Part shown: piece after piece, positions 11,838-25,714 of the stretch
Layout: each line of letters starts with the position of its first letter
How positions within the stretch are numbered: the stretch's first letter is position 1
The notes under the pieces: generated by a model
What the model was told of the DNA's origin: nothing
The model's database searches: none
The model's input: only the letters and a program-made list of their open reading frames with translations
DNA from: Warburgia ugandensis
Taxonomy: Eukaryota; Streptophyta; Magnoliopsida; Canellales; Canellaceae
Assembly (NCBI GenBank): GCA_035236585.1
Contig: CP141139.1
Location: 34,791,217 to 34,855,216 of the forward strand
Length of the DNA stretch: 64,000 bases
Direction of reading: 5' to 3'
Made by a program: the position numbers and the translations under genes

Positions 11838-14800
11838 CCTGGGCATCCAATCATTGAATATCAAGTCGTTGAACGTGGATTGTTGAATTCATTCTGTTAT
11901 TAAGATTGCCTGATTGGTAGGATTTTGGACGTGGGCAATCCAAGGTGGGAACACCAGGTGTTGTTGTTTATTGGGGCCTCATGTCTGCAGTACAGACTCG
12001 CAGAAATGCCTATATGACACATAAGCCCTGGGAGAAAAACGATTGTGTTGTATTACTGCAAATCTACATACCTAGTACAGCATCAGTGTGATCCTATTTC
12101 TCCATGCAAAGCCTATTTCACTCCATTGGCGCTTCTAGAGCAGGATATTTGCGGCCATGTAGGGCTCTTACCCCCCAGTCTTTTTGTTTTGTGCTTGGCA
12201 CTCTTTAGTATCTATCCACCAAAGGAAGGAAAATAGAACTGCTTTAGCAAAATGTGCTGCTTATCGGGAAAATTGAGTTACATATTAGTTGAAACTGTGT
12301 CTATATGCTGCAAAACATTTTTCTGGGTTATTCTGTGGTTATATGCACAATTGCTGTTCTTGTTTTCTTTCTAATCTTGATCTCCTCCGATGTAGGCAAA
12401 TTAAAAGAAGAAAATCTTCTAATCACCTGATGACATGACCTCGTTTACACAGTTTCCACCTATTGCAACATTCTCGTTCAGCTCATCTTTTAGCGGCCCC
12501 CCACCCCACAATCTACTTAATCATAATGGAGCTGTCCCGGTTGCAGTTTTACATCTTAGACACTTTCCACTTCAGAAAGAGTAAAATTCTCATGCTTGAT
12601 CCTTCCTTTCCAACCTGAAGACACATGCTCATCAATCAATACGTGGGCATTAGATTCAAATAAATATTCCCACTTGCCAGTTCTGTAATATTGCTACATA
12701 ATTTGACCTTGAAAGGGCTGAAAGATTTTGCAATAATAGTTCTAGAACATGTTAAGTCTTGAATTTTGTTTGTATATCAGGTTCTACAATATCAAGGGTA
12801 GACAATACCTAGGAAGTCAATGAGGCTTCTTTTTCTGTACTCTTTGTTTCCCTTCATGCTCCACATCCTCCAAATTGTGCTTTTATTTAAAAAAAAGAAA
12901 AAGGAAAAAAAGGGAGAAAACCTCTACGCCGTGCATTTTCCGAATGTGGGTGAGGGTCTTCGCAGGGGAGCAATAGGCTGGTGACTTTCCTCGCTTTTGC
13001 TGGCTTCATGATTATGGGCTGTCGTTGCTTAGAGCTAGCAATATTGCTTTTCATAAGGGAAGCCCAATGCTCAAGTATGATTTAGGAGCATGCTAGTTAG
13101 CAGTGAAGTATAAACTTGGTTGGGAAATATTTTCTATAAAGATTAAAGCTTCTTCTTTAAGTCACGACCAACGCATTCTGGAACTCTAACAATGGTTTCT
13201 CTATTCATCTGAGACAATGCAAGGTTCCTCGTTCATGAATTTAAGAATTTTTAAAGGAATGAATTCTATGGTCAACCACCTTGCTATTGCCACATGCTAT
13301 TTTATGTCAACTTGGAGAATCATCCAAGAGTTTCGGCATATGGGGATGTGTAGCTTGTAGGGAAGATCAATATGCTTTTGTTGGGTGAGTTGGGTTTTCC
13401 ATAGATGGTTTGTGGACCATCAGAAAGGTCTTGTGCTAAAGAAGGCGATCCTAGTGAGCTGGCCTGCCTTTGTTCTCTTTCATCATAGGAACATCTTGAA
13501 GGACTTCCGAATTATTTTTAGCTCTACAACTCTGTTGGTGTATAGTCTTCTACCTTTTCCTAGTTTCCTTTGCCACTCTATCATATCGTGCATGTCACAT
13601 TCCCTCAATGGACAGATACATGACTGTAACTAGAAAGGGGCCATTGCTGAAATGTAGAGTATTGGTCTCCTTCTGATTGTAAGTGGGTGGCTTTACATCA
13701 GAAGCAGCAGAAAAACTGTAGAAGAAAAGGAATACTCAACTCGTTAGGTAATAGATTACAACATTTCCTAGAACCACTGACATAGTACAACGGATAATGT
13801 ATCACCCTTTTTTGTATTTTTGCAAAATTCTCACTCCTTGATCTAATAGCTGAATAATGAAACTGGGTGTTTATCTATTTTGCAAATCAAATTGTAATAT
13901 TGGTTGGTCTCCCTACTAATACGAACATGTTACTAAATTCCGAATACCGTTTGTTAAGGTGTACTTTAAACGTGTCTATCTGTTCACTCACATTCCCAAC
14001 GAGGACTTAAGCATGAGAATGTTGAGAGGTTAGTGCCTGAAAACTTGGACACTGAGTACTACGGTTGTGTTACTTAATCTAGTGAAACAACATCGCAGTG
14101 AAGAGAGAAAGGAACCAGTTCTGATTGGCTACTTAGCTGGGTTACTGATAAAGGTCTCCCTTTCCAAAGGCACTTGGTTAGTTTAATGGGTCATGCGGAG
14201 AATGAGAGATTTTATTCCTTCAATTAGGTCCATTCAGTAAATAAAGCTCCTCAAAAGCTTGTATTAGCTAGATATTAAATAAATTGCTTCACCAAACTGG
14301 TCGCCCTCTCCCCCCCACATGAAGTTGTGTCCAATAGAATCCCATTCTAAAAGTGGGTAAGAAATAAATGTGCCCCTTTGTTACTGGTTTAAATAGGACA
14401 GCAACAAATTTATCCCTAGTTTTTCCTCATGAGCTCCTTGCAAAATGATATGAACAGATTTCTGAAGGCAAGAGCCATTCAAAATCTTGCTCTTGACTTT
14501 GATGGGCCATGCTATGAAATTCTCATCCACTGGATGGCTCAATCCACAGTTTTCTGAGTTGTAAAATGAATGGTGATTTTTTACTCTCCGTTTCACAACT
14601 AAAAGAGGCAGCAATAGATAAGAATTATCCAATGGATGAAAATTTTGAGCATGGCTCATGTAAGTCAGGAGGATGGTTGTGAATGTTTCAGATCTTCAGA
14701 AATCTAGATTCACTTAGAGTTATAGTAGTTGATACCATTTGGTGAGGGGTTCATGAGGTAAAGGGTTAAAGGCCGTGTAAATCACTAACCTTTAAATATG

Positions 14801-16179
14801 CTAGTTCATTACTTTCTAACGACTCTTTCCTATACGAGTCACAATAAATTGCTGATTTATGTTGGGTCTGGAGGCATGGAATGACAGTATAGCTCTGTGA
14901 AAAGAAGAATTTTTTGGAGAATGGCCCACTTCGTTGAATCATAAGGTGCTTTATTTTTGTGTAGGTAAAGAATCATGAGATTTTGAGAGGTTTCTGACCA
15001 AAATGAAGAGATCAAATTAAAAGCTTCTTAGGACTTGCAACACTAACTAAATAATGGAGCGGTGACACTCCAAGGGGTGCAGATTTAGCAGAGAAGAAAA
15101 AGAAAAAGGAAAACGGGGATAAGTATATCACTTATTGTCATAGTTATAAAGTTCGGCTTCCGTACTAAATCAAATCGGCATTGCCAAATATTCATAAAAT
15201 TCGGCAGATGCTCATAAGAAACCATAAAAATAATAAGGAAAAAATAATTTTTTATATATGACTTCAATACTTGCATTTGAATTTTAACTAGATTTATAAA
15301 TACTATTTGAGAATTTGACAAATTATTTGTAAAATTTCAACTTTATTAGGTAAATTTATGCTAATTTCTCAGAATTTGCTTCAAAAATTAAACAAAGTAG
15401 AAACTTATGGTTCGTTCAGAAAAAGGTCAGGACTTCTTAATAAAAAATTTCATTTATTCAGAGGATTTGGTGACTATGCTTATTCTTATTTTCATTAAGG
15501 GAACTATCCATTATCTGTGCGAGTAAGTTTTGCGGGATGGTTGGCCAGTAAAGTCTTCATGGATCTCTTCCTCGCCGTGCCGTTCTCCTATCTTGACCCA
15601 CAATGGATATGTGGCGGTACTATCATGTAGCTTGTGCTATCTGCTCGATTGCTTTCAGGTTAATGAAACTAATCACCTTTCAGAGAGAAAAAAGTAAAGA
15701 AAAGGCTCTGTGGGAAAGTGCCATTTGGTGATCGAAGATAGGCAATGTTCCAAAGAATATTTCAGAAACCAGCAGTTGGCAAATGTGCAAATCTAGGATT
15801 AAGGATCACCATATGGACGGTCTGGATTAGCCATATCCACTGTAATTCTAGTCATGTAAGTAGAGTTTCTGATGTTCTTTTGGGGATCATATGTTAGGAA
15901 TTGAATTCTAGTGGTGGATTCTTACGGTTAATTTCCACCCTTCCTTGGACTTCGGATTTTAATTTACCTCTAGGTGAATCCACCGTATCATGTTCCACCT
16001 CTCACTATTATCAAGAGCCCGAATCTTTGTTACTGGCAGGACTCTGATTGGGGTCAGTGTAAGGTGGGAATTCAATTCTATAGTGAATTTTTCTTATTCA
16101 ACTTGGACAGTGGTTCACGCTCAAACTTTTGCATTTAGCACGTATATGACTTTCTTCATTTTGATCGGCGTGTAGAATT
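11838..16179. other. Intergenic, nothing recognised
   Basis: A 4.3-kb stretch with only short, unconvincing open frames (for example 12045-12236, 13385-13633, and 14659-14381 on the minus strand). I see no family motif, RNA gene or LTR border. The part around 15150-15420 is very AT-rich. Confidence 0.5.
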
Positions 16180-16301
16180 GGCGTTGTGTGGTCTTGAAGC
16201 CATGAGTTGAAGGCATGAAAACAGCCTCTTGCAAAATATAAGATAAAATTGCATACTTTTGACGCAAGATATACGAGAGCTTCATGTACGGAGCTGCCCG
16301 T
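16180..16301 (+). mobile_element. Au SINE, degenerate with internal deletion
   Basis: Keeps gtggtcttgaagccatgagt (B-box region), gaaaacagcctcttgcaaaa, a gagcttcatgtacgg block and gagctgccc. The central cttgtggtccgcccc block has been lost. This is an old copy. Confidence 0.7.
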
Positions 16302-17592
16302 GACTTTCTTCGTTGTCATCGGCCAATGGACTTTTCTGTTTGCTCTTTTCGGTGAAATGATTGCTACCACTTTGGTCATGGATAATGAAGCTTCCTAAGT
16401 GCATTCTGTAGCTTCAAAGGCGTAGAAGTAGAGGATATTTCTTGTAAGTCACAGGTGAGCATAATTACAAAATTCTGAGTTGGGAAAAAGTAGGCGACGA
16501 AACATGTCGGAAAGTTTGGAAATTAGTTGGGAAAAGTTGAAAAAAGACGGTAGATTTTAAAAATTATAAAAAAACTTTCAAAATCAAAATAACAGTGACC
16601 AATTTTATGATATCTTAAGCATAAAATTTTATTATGATAAATAAAATTAGACATTATACCTTAGATAGAAATTATATTGTTACAAAGAGATTTAAGTTTA
16701 GAGTTGAAATGTTGAGAAAAATTTTAAAAATAGAAAGTTGGAACAAGAAAAAGTAAAAACAAATAGAATTTTTATTTTAAAAAGACAAGTTTTAAACGAA
16801 AAAAATGAAAACAAGTATAAAATGATTAGTTTCATTGAAAAAGATGTGTCATTCTAATGTTTGATACAGCCAAGGCACCTCATTTTGGTTGATCCATCTG
16901 GCAAGTTCACCTTATTCTCCAACGATGACATCTGGTAGCCCAAAACTCACTCCGACTGGACAGTTTTTACATAAAAAAAAATGTTGTATTTTCAGTGGTT
17001 GAATGTCCATACCTTTGTTCTCTGCGTGCGTGGTTTTTCATTTAGTCTTTTCTTAATCGTTGAATGTGTATAACAAGCTGATCATTTGTCCTTTTTCATA
17101 CTTAATATTATTACTTAGATCCTGTATATTGCGGATAATATTATCAATTGGAGTGGTTTCTCCTCAAAATACAAATCTCAGTGCAACGGGATTGATGTTT
17201 TCACCTCTTTGAAATTTCCACTCCATTTACTCATCCCTCCTGCATCTTTATGTTATTTCTTTGTCTCTTCTGAAGATCACAAACCGCAGATATTAGACTA
17301 CTACGAAAAAAGGGGATAATATCATTAAAAAAAATGTAATTATGAAGTTTCAACTTTGAAGTGGAGGTGAGGTGGACTCAAAAATTAAGAAAAATGTATG
17401 TTGGAACTTTGACTTCAGTTTCTAACCACAAACTCCCCAAAGAAAATTTATGATTGTAGAAGGATGGCGAATAAATCCCATCTTAGAAAAATAAGCATTA
17501 TTATTTTATATAATTGAAATAAAATAAAAGCATTTTTATTGCATACAATAATAGATTAACATATTATTATTTGTATCAAACAATTGTGTAAC

Positions 17593-17625
<33 letters not shown>

Positions 17626-18075
17626 CATGTAGTGTGTGTAAAATATGGAATTCATTGCACCAAAACTTTCTGCTACAGTGGCACAAGGACTCTTCACCTA
17701 GAAAACTAAGGTTTGAGGCATGAGGTTCTGTGTGTCTAACATTTAGAAAAAAAAGAAAAGAAAAGAAAAGAGAAAAACAACAATAACTTCTAGTGTGTGT
17801 CTAACTTTAGAAGAAAAACGAAAGTCATACTCTTTCGGTGGAAATATAATTGAATTTTAAATGGGATGCATGTGGAAGTAGAAATGGCAGTTCTGTGGAC
17901 TCAGCCCTAGGCCCCATATTTGCCCCATAACTTGTATCTAACTCCGCTGATCGATCTATTGATGGCCCGATCAAATTTCATCGCCTGTGATCATTATGTC
18001 TATCTGCTATTGGTATCAGGCTCTCAGCCCCTAATTTCATCTAGAAAATCTACAACACCTAATTGTTACTCTAGA
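16302..18075. other. AT-rich intergenic with (ATT)n microsatellite
   Basis: No gene was found. The region 16490-16870 is very AT-rich. A run of about 11 ATT units lies at about 17594-17626. Confidence 0.5.
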
Positions 18076-18240
18076 AAAGGATGGCCCCAGTAGCTCCAAC
18101 ATATGTAGAGTTCAGGGAAGGAACGGACTACAAGGAACTATAGTACGTAGCCTTACCTAGCATTTTTATAAGAGGTTGTTTCTAGGTCTAGAACCCCTAA
18201 CTTCAAGGCCACACTACTACAACTTTACCATTGCTTCACC
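18076..18240 (-). mobile_element. Au SINE, degenerate, minus strand
   Basis: Reverse complement shows the A-box region (ggtgaagcaatggtaaagtt at about 18240-18221), the B-box region ggggttctagacc, then the aggctacgtactatagttcc block and a decayed gggctgccc end at 18087-18079. Many substitutions are present, so this is an old copy. Confidence 0.72.
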
Positions 18241-19238
18241 TAATTGCTATTCTAGTCCTCGTTATTTACTTAGCATGAAAAGGTGTAAGTGGCAGTAATA
18301 GCAATGCAACCACCGCCACCTGCCAAGAGAAAAAGAAAACAAATATAATCAAGGGCATTTCAGTACATTACCTTCTACTTCATTATTGTACTCCTGCCCG
18401 GCGCTGTTCAGCTGTGATCAGAAGGCATTGACATCCACTTTTCTCCCTATGTCTGCACATCCTGCATCCCTCTCTTCGATCTCTCGTCAGTTCCTCCTAA
18501 TTCTCTCTCTTGCGAAGCTGTTTCCCTCTTTAGTACGGGTTTCTTAAGAACCCATGTGCTCATTTTCCTCCTAGAGAATCCCGGTTTTTAACGACTAGAG
18601 TCCTCCTTGAAAGCATGTAATTTCAGTCTTCTCTTCTTCAAACACTACACAAAACAAAAAACAAAAGAATCTTTTGTTCACCCTCCCGAAAAGCCTTCAA
18701 GGTTAGAGTTTCTTCTATTTTCTAGTTATTAATCTGACTGATTTCTTCTTCACCCAAAAAGACAAAAAAGGGGTAGTTTTGGCGGTCTCATTTTTCATGT
18801 ACTTAAGATAATTATCATCCAAGTGTCAACAATCCTAGTAAAAATTCAAGCATTAGTTGTAGAAAAACCTTTATAAAAACCATCATATCATGTAACTCTA
18901 TTCTTCAAATCCTTCCCCACAAACCCCTCACCCTGCCCCCCCAGCCCGCAAAAAAAAAGAAAGAAAGAAGAGAAACCCAGAAAAATGAAATAGGGAGCCC
19001 TTCTTTTATCAATATAAATTGGAAAATCCTCTAAAAAGTTGTTTGATCATGATAAGGAATATATTGTTTTACTAAAACTCTTTTTTTGTCTGTTACTTGG
19101 TTTGTTATGAAAAGTTAAACGATGACTTCTTATATTAATTACGTGTATTACTTACATAGCAAAATATATATACACGATGTCTTCTTATAGAAATAAAGCG
19201 AAACCCCCACCCCTTATGTGCATTTGGTCGAGGGCCTA
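18241..19238. other. Pyrimidine-rich and AT-rich intergenic stretch
   Basis: Positions 18400-18720 are CT-rich and resemble a plant 5' UTR or promoter, but no first exon follows. No supported gene was found. Confidence 0.4.
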
Positions 19239-19641
19239 TGCTGCTACTCCAGATGCATTCAAAACTCAAGTGGCAAGTGGTACTTTCGTTGCCCTACCAA
19301 CAAACAACATACAGGATGGTTTATCTGGCTTGAATAGTACATGTCGGTTGAGTTACCACCCTTACCACCAATTGGTATGACAATGTAGTCGAGAGAGCAG
19401 CTGGATGGTGAGAGTTTCGATTAGAATGTGGTGTCCAAGTTTGCTGCTACTCTAGATGCATTCAAAACTCAAGTGGCAAGTGGTACTTTCATTGCCCTAC
19501 CAACAAACAACATACAGGATGGTTTATCTGGCTTGATTAGTACATGTCGGTTGAGTTACCACCCTTACCACCAATTGGTATGACAATGTAGTCGAGAGAG
19601 CAGCTGGATGGTGAGAGTTTTGATTAGAATGTGGTGTCCAA
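19239..19641. repeat. 203-bp tandem duplication (two units)
   Basis: Unit 1 (19239-19441) and unit 2 (19442-19641) are near-identical, differing at a handful of bases (for example ctcc/ctct, tcgtt/tcatt, gaatag/gattag, tttcg/ttttg). Unit 2 ends exactly at the target duplication of the LTR element that follows. An open frame over unit 1 has no recognisable product. Confidence 0.85.
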
Positions 19642-19642
19642 G
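19638..19642. repeat. Target-site duplication, left (ccaag)
   Basis: The five bases ccaag lie directly before the LTR and are repeated at 28438-28442 directly after the right LTR. Confidence 0.9.
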
Positions 19643-22376
19643 TGTGACGACCCGGGTTTTCTCATGCATTTTTTTTTAATGCAATATCTAATTCCTAAGG
19701 CGGGATGCATCCCTATTTGAAAACCATTTTATAAAAATCATGCAATGCAACGGAAAATCTTTGGTTTTAAACTCATATTGAAAACCTCGAGTGTCATTTG
19801 CTTTCACAACAACCAAGGTAGTTTTTGAAAAGCCTTAGAAATCATAAGTGTTTTTTCCCAGGTCTATCTAGTCACAACACACAGCCCAACTGTAATTAAA
19901 TACAAATACATGTCCAAAGGGTTGAGAATTTACTTACATGTATATTGTTTCCTTTTTTATTCACTTGCTTGTAGCACTAACATAGATGTTCTCTACTCGT
20001 GGATGGAATTATCCTGAAAAATGTTAAGGATAGGGTGAGTATATACTACACTTAATAGGAATCCATCACTACTAGTTTTATAATGCATGCGATGTTTTAA
20101 AATCATATGCTCTTTCCAAAACATGTGAATGTCTGAATACTCAAGTTCAATATCGATATAAAAATCCATTGTCAAACTGAAATACTAACGACTTAAAGGA
20201 TCACATAATCCAAAATCGAAAGTATCATATACATATATATATATATATATCATAACATTATGATATGCATAAGATACTTCATTGAATCCAACTCATGGAT
20301 ATCTAGTATGGTATGGTCGACCAACCTCATATCATGCCATATGCAATGCCAATAACTCCACAAAACCATAGGGTCCAACTATGCCCACGACCTCCTCGCC
20401 GTGTGGTCCCCGGGTACCTGAGGACACTCGGTCATAGCCTCCACGGGGCCTATGACACGTCGACCCAGTGCTGTGACATCAGTGGTAGCCCTCTGTACCA
20501 CTTGCAGTCGATGTATGGGCATTGCCTCTTTTTGGGCGTGGTACCCATCCACTTAATAGTGGTAGAGGCTGGGTGGCCAACCCAGACCTCTTGGCATAGC
20601 ACCCACGAGCATACTCGCCCAAATCACACAAGATTAAACAAGCGAAAAATCTCTTTTTCAAAACCTGTCCTCTTTGGGTCCCTCACAACTGCCTAGCCCT
20701 CGGTACTCCAGCGTCTTTTGGTAACCTTCAAGGATATGCAATTTTTGCAAGAACTTAATGCTCGCAAATCATGTAATGTATGCAATAGTTTGCAAAACAT
20801 GTCTATGCATAATGTATATGCAATTATTTACAAAACATGTCTATGCATAAAGCATTTATCACATGCATGCTGAATTAAGTCATGCTAAACAAGTCATATA
20901 CTTAAAACATGTATTCTCAAACAATAATAGTTCTTTTAAAAGAATCTAGTAGTGATAGAGCACCTACCTCAAAGTCTCTTGGAGTCGCGTCCTTTAGCAC
21001 TCAACCCGTCCCTGGGTCTCATTTATAAACTCCTGGGTATAAATGGATACAAGAAGTCCTAATTAGTTTCAGTCTATTTAGACATTAGACTGCTAGTCTC
21101 GCCTATTGGGTCCCTGGTTCTTGCCTAATTCATTGTCAGGCTAGATCCTATGGTGTGGACCTACTATTCCATAGCTAACTCTGTAATTTGTCCTTTAATC
21201 TTAGCTTTAAAGTCTTGTTGGGTCCACGTGTCCTAGTTCCCTCACGTGCGTGCGCGCCTAAAGGCCGTGTCAGGGACCGCATTTTTGCACGCGCACATGA
21301 ATGCTCGGGTGACGCGCATCATCGCACAGGCGCACCTTGTATCATGGTGCGTCTCAGCTCCCAGGGCACCCCATGCACCCTGGTCGAGCCAGGACCCGTG
21401 CCCTATGTCACGCGTGCACCCGAGGGCTGCTCCTGGCACAGTGTATGCACTGTCGTACGCTCGAAGCCCATCCCTGGGACCCTGTCCCAGGCGCACATGG
21501 AGTAAGGCGTCCCTGGGATGCGTGGCTCGTGCAAGGTCGTCTGGACTTGGCTTGGCTGTTGTGTTCGTGCAGGCCGTTTGAACGGCTTGGGAACGTCCTC
21601 CAGCCCAAAAATCTGGCTGGAAAAGGTCAGATCCGGCATGGATCTTGGCCTGGGGTAAGTGAAACGGAGGAAAGGAAAGGAGGGGCTTACTTGGGTAGCC
21701 TGGGGACGCCCTTTTCTGGGTGGTGCGGCTCCTCCTTTCTGCTTGAAAACCCTTGGCTGCTGGAAACTCGAAGAAGGGGAAAACCCCATTGCTAAGACCG
21801 GAGAGAAGAGAGGATTATGGAGAGACGGGAATGGCTGGCCTGACTTGGGCCTAGCCATTGCCGGAAAACTCAGAGAGATGGGTTTGAGACGGGTTTCCAA
21901 TTTTGCCGGAAACCCCAGTCTCAAACGACTGGAAAAAACCCGTTTTGAAGAGGGGGGAAGATGGGGTTTTTATAGAGGAATGAAAGGCAGTGCCCTCAAT
22001 GGCAGTGCCGCCATTTTCCCTGGTGTATTCTAGAGAAATCATGAAAAAACGAGTTTCTGGGAGGGTCTAGAGGTTGAAGACGACACGGGGTGCCGTTATC
22101 AAAATGCCCCATGCGTTTTCCGTCCTTTTTTCATTTTTCTGTTTTATTTTTAGAAATACCCCTATCTTTAAACGGCTGTAACTTCCTCATACGAACTCCG
22201 TTTTGGGTGATTTTTGAGGCGTTGGATTCCATTTTTTGAGTAGAATCTAATGGTACTAAGTTCCCTTACAATTCCTTCATTTACTATTTTAAATAAAGTG
22301 AAACATTTAACTCAGTTTATTTCCTATAGAATGTTCAATTTTCATTAAAAATAGTGTAAATTGCTCGGGCATTACA
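19643..22376 (-). repeat. LTR of coding-poor element, 3' LTR in element sense
   Basis: On the plus strand it runs tgtgacgacccggg ... gggcattaca (TG...CA ends). It is collinear with the right LTR with substitutions and small indels, including an 18-bp in-frame indel near 21780. On the minus strand a TATAAAAAC box lies at 21974-21966, and a CpG-dense block at about 21230-21560 lies downstream of it. Confidence 0.92.
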
Positions 22377-24210
22377 TTATTACCCCCTTAAAAGAATTTC
22401 ATCCTCGAAATTCCATAAATTATCATCTTCAAGGCATTTTGTCTCTTAGATACCTTCTTGGTGAATGCATCCTCCCCTTAGGAATCACATCTAGGCTCAA
22501 TTCTCAATTTATCATTTTTATTGTTCCTTCTATAAGGCCTTACCTATAAGGGCCACTTTCGCTGCGTACTCTGATGCATCCTCCCATACGTACCAGTTTT
22601 AACAGTACCGATTTCTAGCGGTAATTCATCTATCTCAAAATCCTTAGATTCCTATACCTATCTCATCATGTATAGGATAGTCTCTTCGTAAGATCATGCT
22701 TCTTTATTCATGTATAAATTACTCCATACTTCTTTGAGATCATATGATCTTATTTCTCCTATTTCATAGGATAATCCTTTTTCTTCTTGACTTCCATGTA
22801 GTGATCTCTTCACCATCCACATCTCCTTCTAATGGTTGGTAAGAATCCAATTTTTTTTTACATTCTTTCTATTTTGTCTAACTTTGCTTCTTATCTTTTA
22901 CCTTTGTCCACAAGATACTCTAATAACTGATATCGTATCATGTGCTCTATAGCCAAACCCTTGATTAACTTCGAATTTCAACTGTCTATTGTTTTCCATA
23001 CGTGACTTGATTCCTCGACCAAGGTTATATTCAAAATAAAATCATGAAAGCCAATTAGTACCATCTTCCATCACTAATACTATCTCATATTACAATTAGG
23101 ATATCCGAACTGTTCATCAAGTTTCATAGATGCTGAAGTCATCAAATGCTTTTTCTTCTTGAAGAGTTTATGCATACTCATGTCAAATATTTTATGGTTA
23201 ATTCATCATCATGGTCAATTGTTCTCGTCTAGAGGCCTATCTCACTATTCACATCAATTTGTCATTAGGATTTTCAATAATGCTCCCATTTATGCAAAGC
23301 AAAAAGTCTCTTATTCATAACCGAGTACCCTTAATAGCAGTTCTCGTTCAATAGCTATTACACCAAGTTATGCTGAAGCTGTTAATTCATCAAATTTTGA
23401 AAAATACTCAGGTAAGCATGGAACATTTTTGTATATAGAAAGACTTTATTTGATTATAGATTGATCTCTTTCCAGATATATCTTTGTCATAAGCTCAAGG
23501 GTCTCTAAAGTGATCAATACTTATTTGCCTTCCTTTTTAATCCAAGTCAGCAATATTTTTCAGACTCCAAGTAATTTCTTTACCTTGTCATGGTAGCCAT
23601 TAAGGTTTGAAAAATGTTTCCCATTGGTTTAGATCACTTCTTATTTTTGCTCCTATCTCAGTTGCAATTGTCTTCATCAACTGACCTCATACCCTCAATT
23701 GACTTAGTCTAACAAGTATTTCTTTTAGGTAAAACTCATGCCCAAATACTTATAATATCCCTCTGAGTATATAACTTCGACTACTAACTCATAGATACTA
23801 ACATACTTGATTAATTAAGGTGGGATACCTTTGGTCAATAGTGCTCTAAAGGTAATGACTAAATAATGGTCTTAAGATTTTTGGTCTTCCAATTTATGAT
23901 AGTAGGACCTTCATTTGATCCATTATGGTACCCTATTACTAAATGGACAAGTTACTGTCCCGGCTTAATTCCTTTATTCACTCATGTAGTGGCAAGGTAG
24001 GATATCACCAAATTTTCCTTTTTATTATATCTATTGGTGTTCCCCATAAGCTAATGGATCTAATAAGAATCTAATTGTAATAATTGCTATCAAACTATTT
24101 GTAGAATTTTAATTTCTAGTTGGTCACCATTCTTCGAAAATTTCTTATCGCGTAATCTCTTGAAATTCGATATTCTACTCAAAGTCCATATGCTTTCTCT
24201 CTTTATACTC

Positions 24211-24750
24211 TTTTACAATAAGATCACCAACTCATCTATCATCATTCCTTCATATTTGTTTGATCTTCCTTCCTATAGGATAGAATTGTATGCATCTCTA
24301 TAGAGTCATGATCTTCTTCTTTTGAATATTCAATATTTCATTGAATACTTATAGTTACATCTCTATCTCTTTCTCTCTTTTCTTCAAAATCCTCATTTTT
24401 GTCTACCTAGATCAATGTCTTCATATGCTTTGTTGCATATAATTGATACTTCATCTATTCCTTTACGTAACATATAGGGTCTTTTACATAAGATCACCAA
24501 CTCATCTATCATCATTCCTTCATATTTGTTTGATCTTCCTTCCTATAGGATAGAATTGTATGCATCTCTATAGAGTCATGATCTTCTTCTTTTGAATATT
24601 CAATATTTCATTGAATACTTATAGTGACATCTCTATCTCTTTCTCTCTTTTCTTCAAAATCCTCATTTTTGTCTACCTAGATCAATGTCTTCATATGCTT
24701 TGTTGCATATAATTGATACTTCATCTATTCCTTTACGTAACATATAGGGT
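24211..24750. repeat. 270-bp tandem duplication inside the LTR element
   Basis: The two copies (24211-24480 and 24481-24750) differ by essentially one substitution (atagttaca/atagtgaca) plus an edge difference. They are far more alike than the element's two LTRs, so the duplication appears younger than the insertion. Confidence 0.9.
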
Positions 24751-25702
24751 AAACTGAATGCTTCTCAGAAATTCTAAACTGTCTTAAGATCATTGAAATC
24801 CTCAATTGCCTATAGCCTCAATAAAATTCATACAATGTCTTAATGATGGCATTGATGTTTTGGTCATGCTATACTTCTCTTACAAGTTCATGTTAGGATC
24901 AATCTATTATCATCCTTAGTATTATCATCAAAATCTTTTGATAACTAGGTCGAATTCATTTCCCTACCATATTCGTGTTATGTTTCCCTTAATCACATAA
25001 TCTGTCACTTGTATACATCTTCTGATTTGCTCCATAATACTCAAGTAGTTATTATTCACTTCACTTTTCATGAGACTTCAATTAAGGTATCAAAAATTGA
25101 GCTAAGTGTTTCAAGATTCATACCTTTGTGATCTGGTACGAGTCACAGTCATCTCCTAATATCATCTTGCATTCTGATCCCTCTTAGATTATCATCAAAA
25201 TTTTCTCAAAGTCTTTCTTTTACATCTCTTATCATATTCATATCATATCCCTTGTGATAGTGTACTCATATTCTGATATTCTTTATGATGGTAAGATAGC
25301 CATCTAAGTTCTTCAATTTTCTCACCTTTGATGAGATTGCTTTATTGCAGGTTAGAACTATCTACTAACAAGTTCACTAACATCTTCATTCCTTCATCAT
25401 TCTTATCATAATATAATCTATATATGAGTTTTCATATTTGCACCATACAACAATCCTTAATCCTTAAGTCGTCTTAGACTAGATTTTGGATAAGGGTTGC
25501 ACTATCCTCTGCCTAATTATTTGTTAAACCAAGCTGTGTTTCACCTATTTATTTATGGTGAAATGCCTTGAGCATTAATATTGTAATCCTCAAATAGAAG
25601 TAGTCATCTCTACTACTCCTTTTTATACTACTTACTCTTGATTTTCTCTATTGTACATGACCCTTGGACATGCTAGACTGGCTGTGAAAGGATAAAACCT
25701 GG

Positions 25703-25714
25703 GCTCTGATACCA
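25703..25714 (-). promoter_or_regulatory. Primer-binding site, initiator tRNA-Met
   Basis: The minus strand reads TGGTATCAGAGC, the standard plant retroelement primer site for initiator tRNA-Met, two bases inside the LTR end. Confidence 0.93.

Noticed and set aside
13385-13633. Possible LINE-1 C-terminal remnant
   Set aside because: Only vague resemblance; no conserved RT or C-terminal motif could be read.
18616-18621. ATGTAA minimal upstream frame in a CT-rich leader-like region, as known in NIP5;1 boron-controlled 5' UTRs
   Set aside because: A hexamer is expected many times in 64 kb by chance. No NIP first exon follows, and the NIP exon is 11 kb away across an LTR element.
20313-20696. 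127-codon open frame in the LTR
   Set aside because: It lies in LTR sequence, is opposite to element sense, and is disrupted in the partner LTR (26380-26940).
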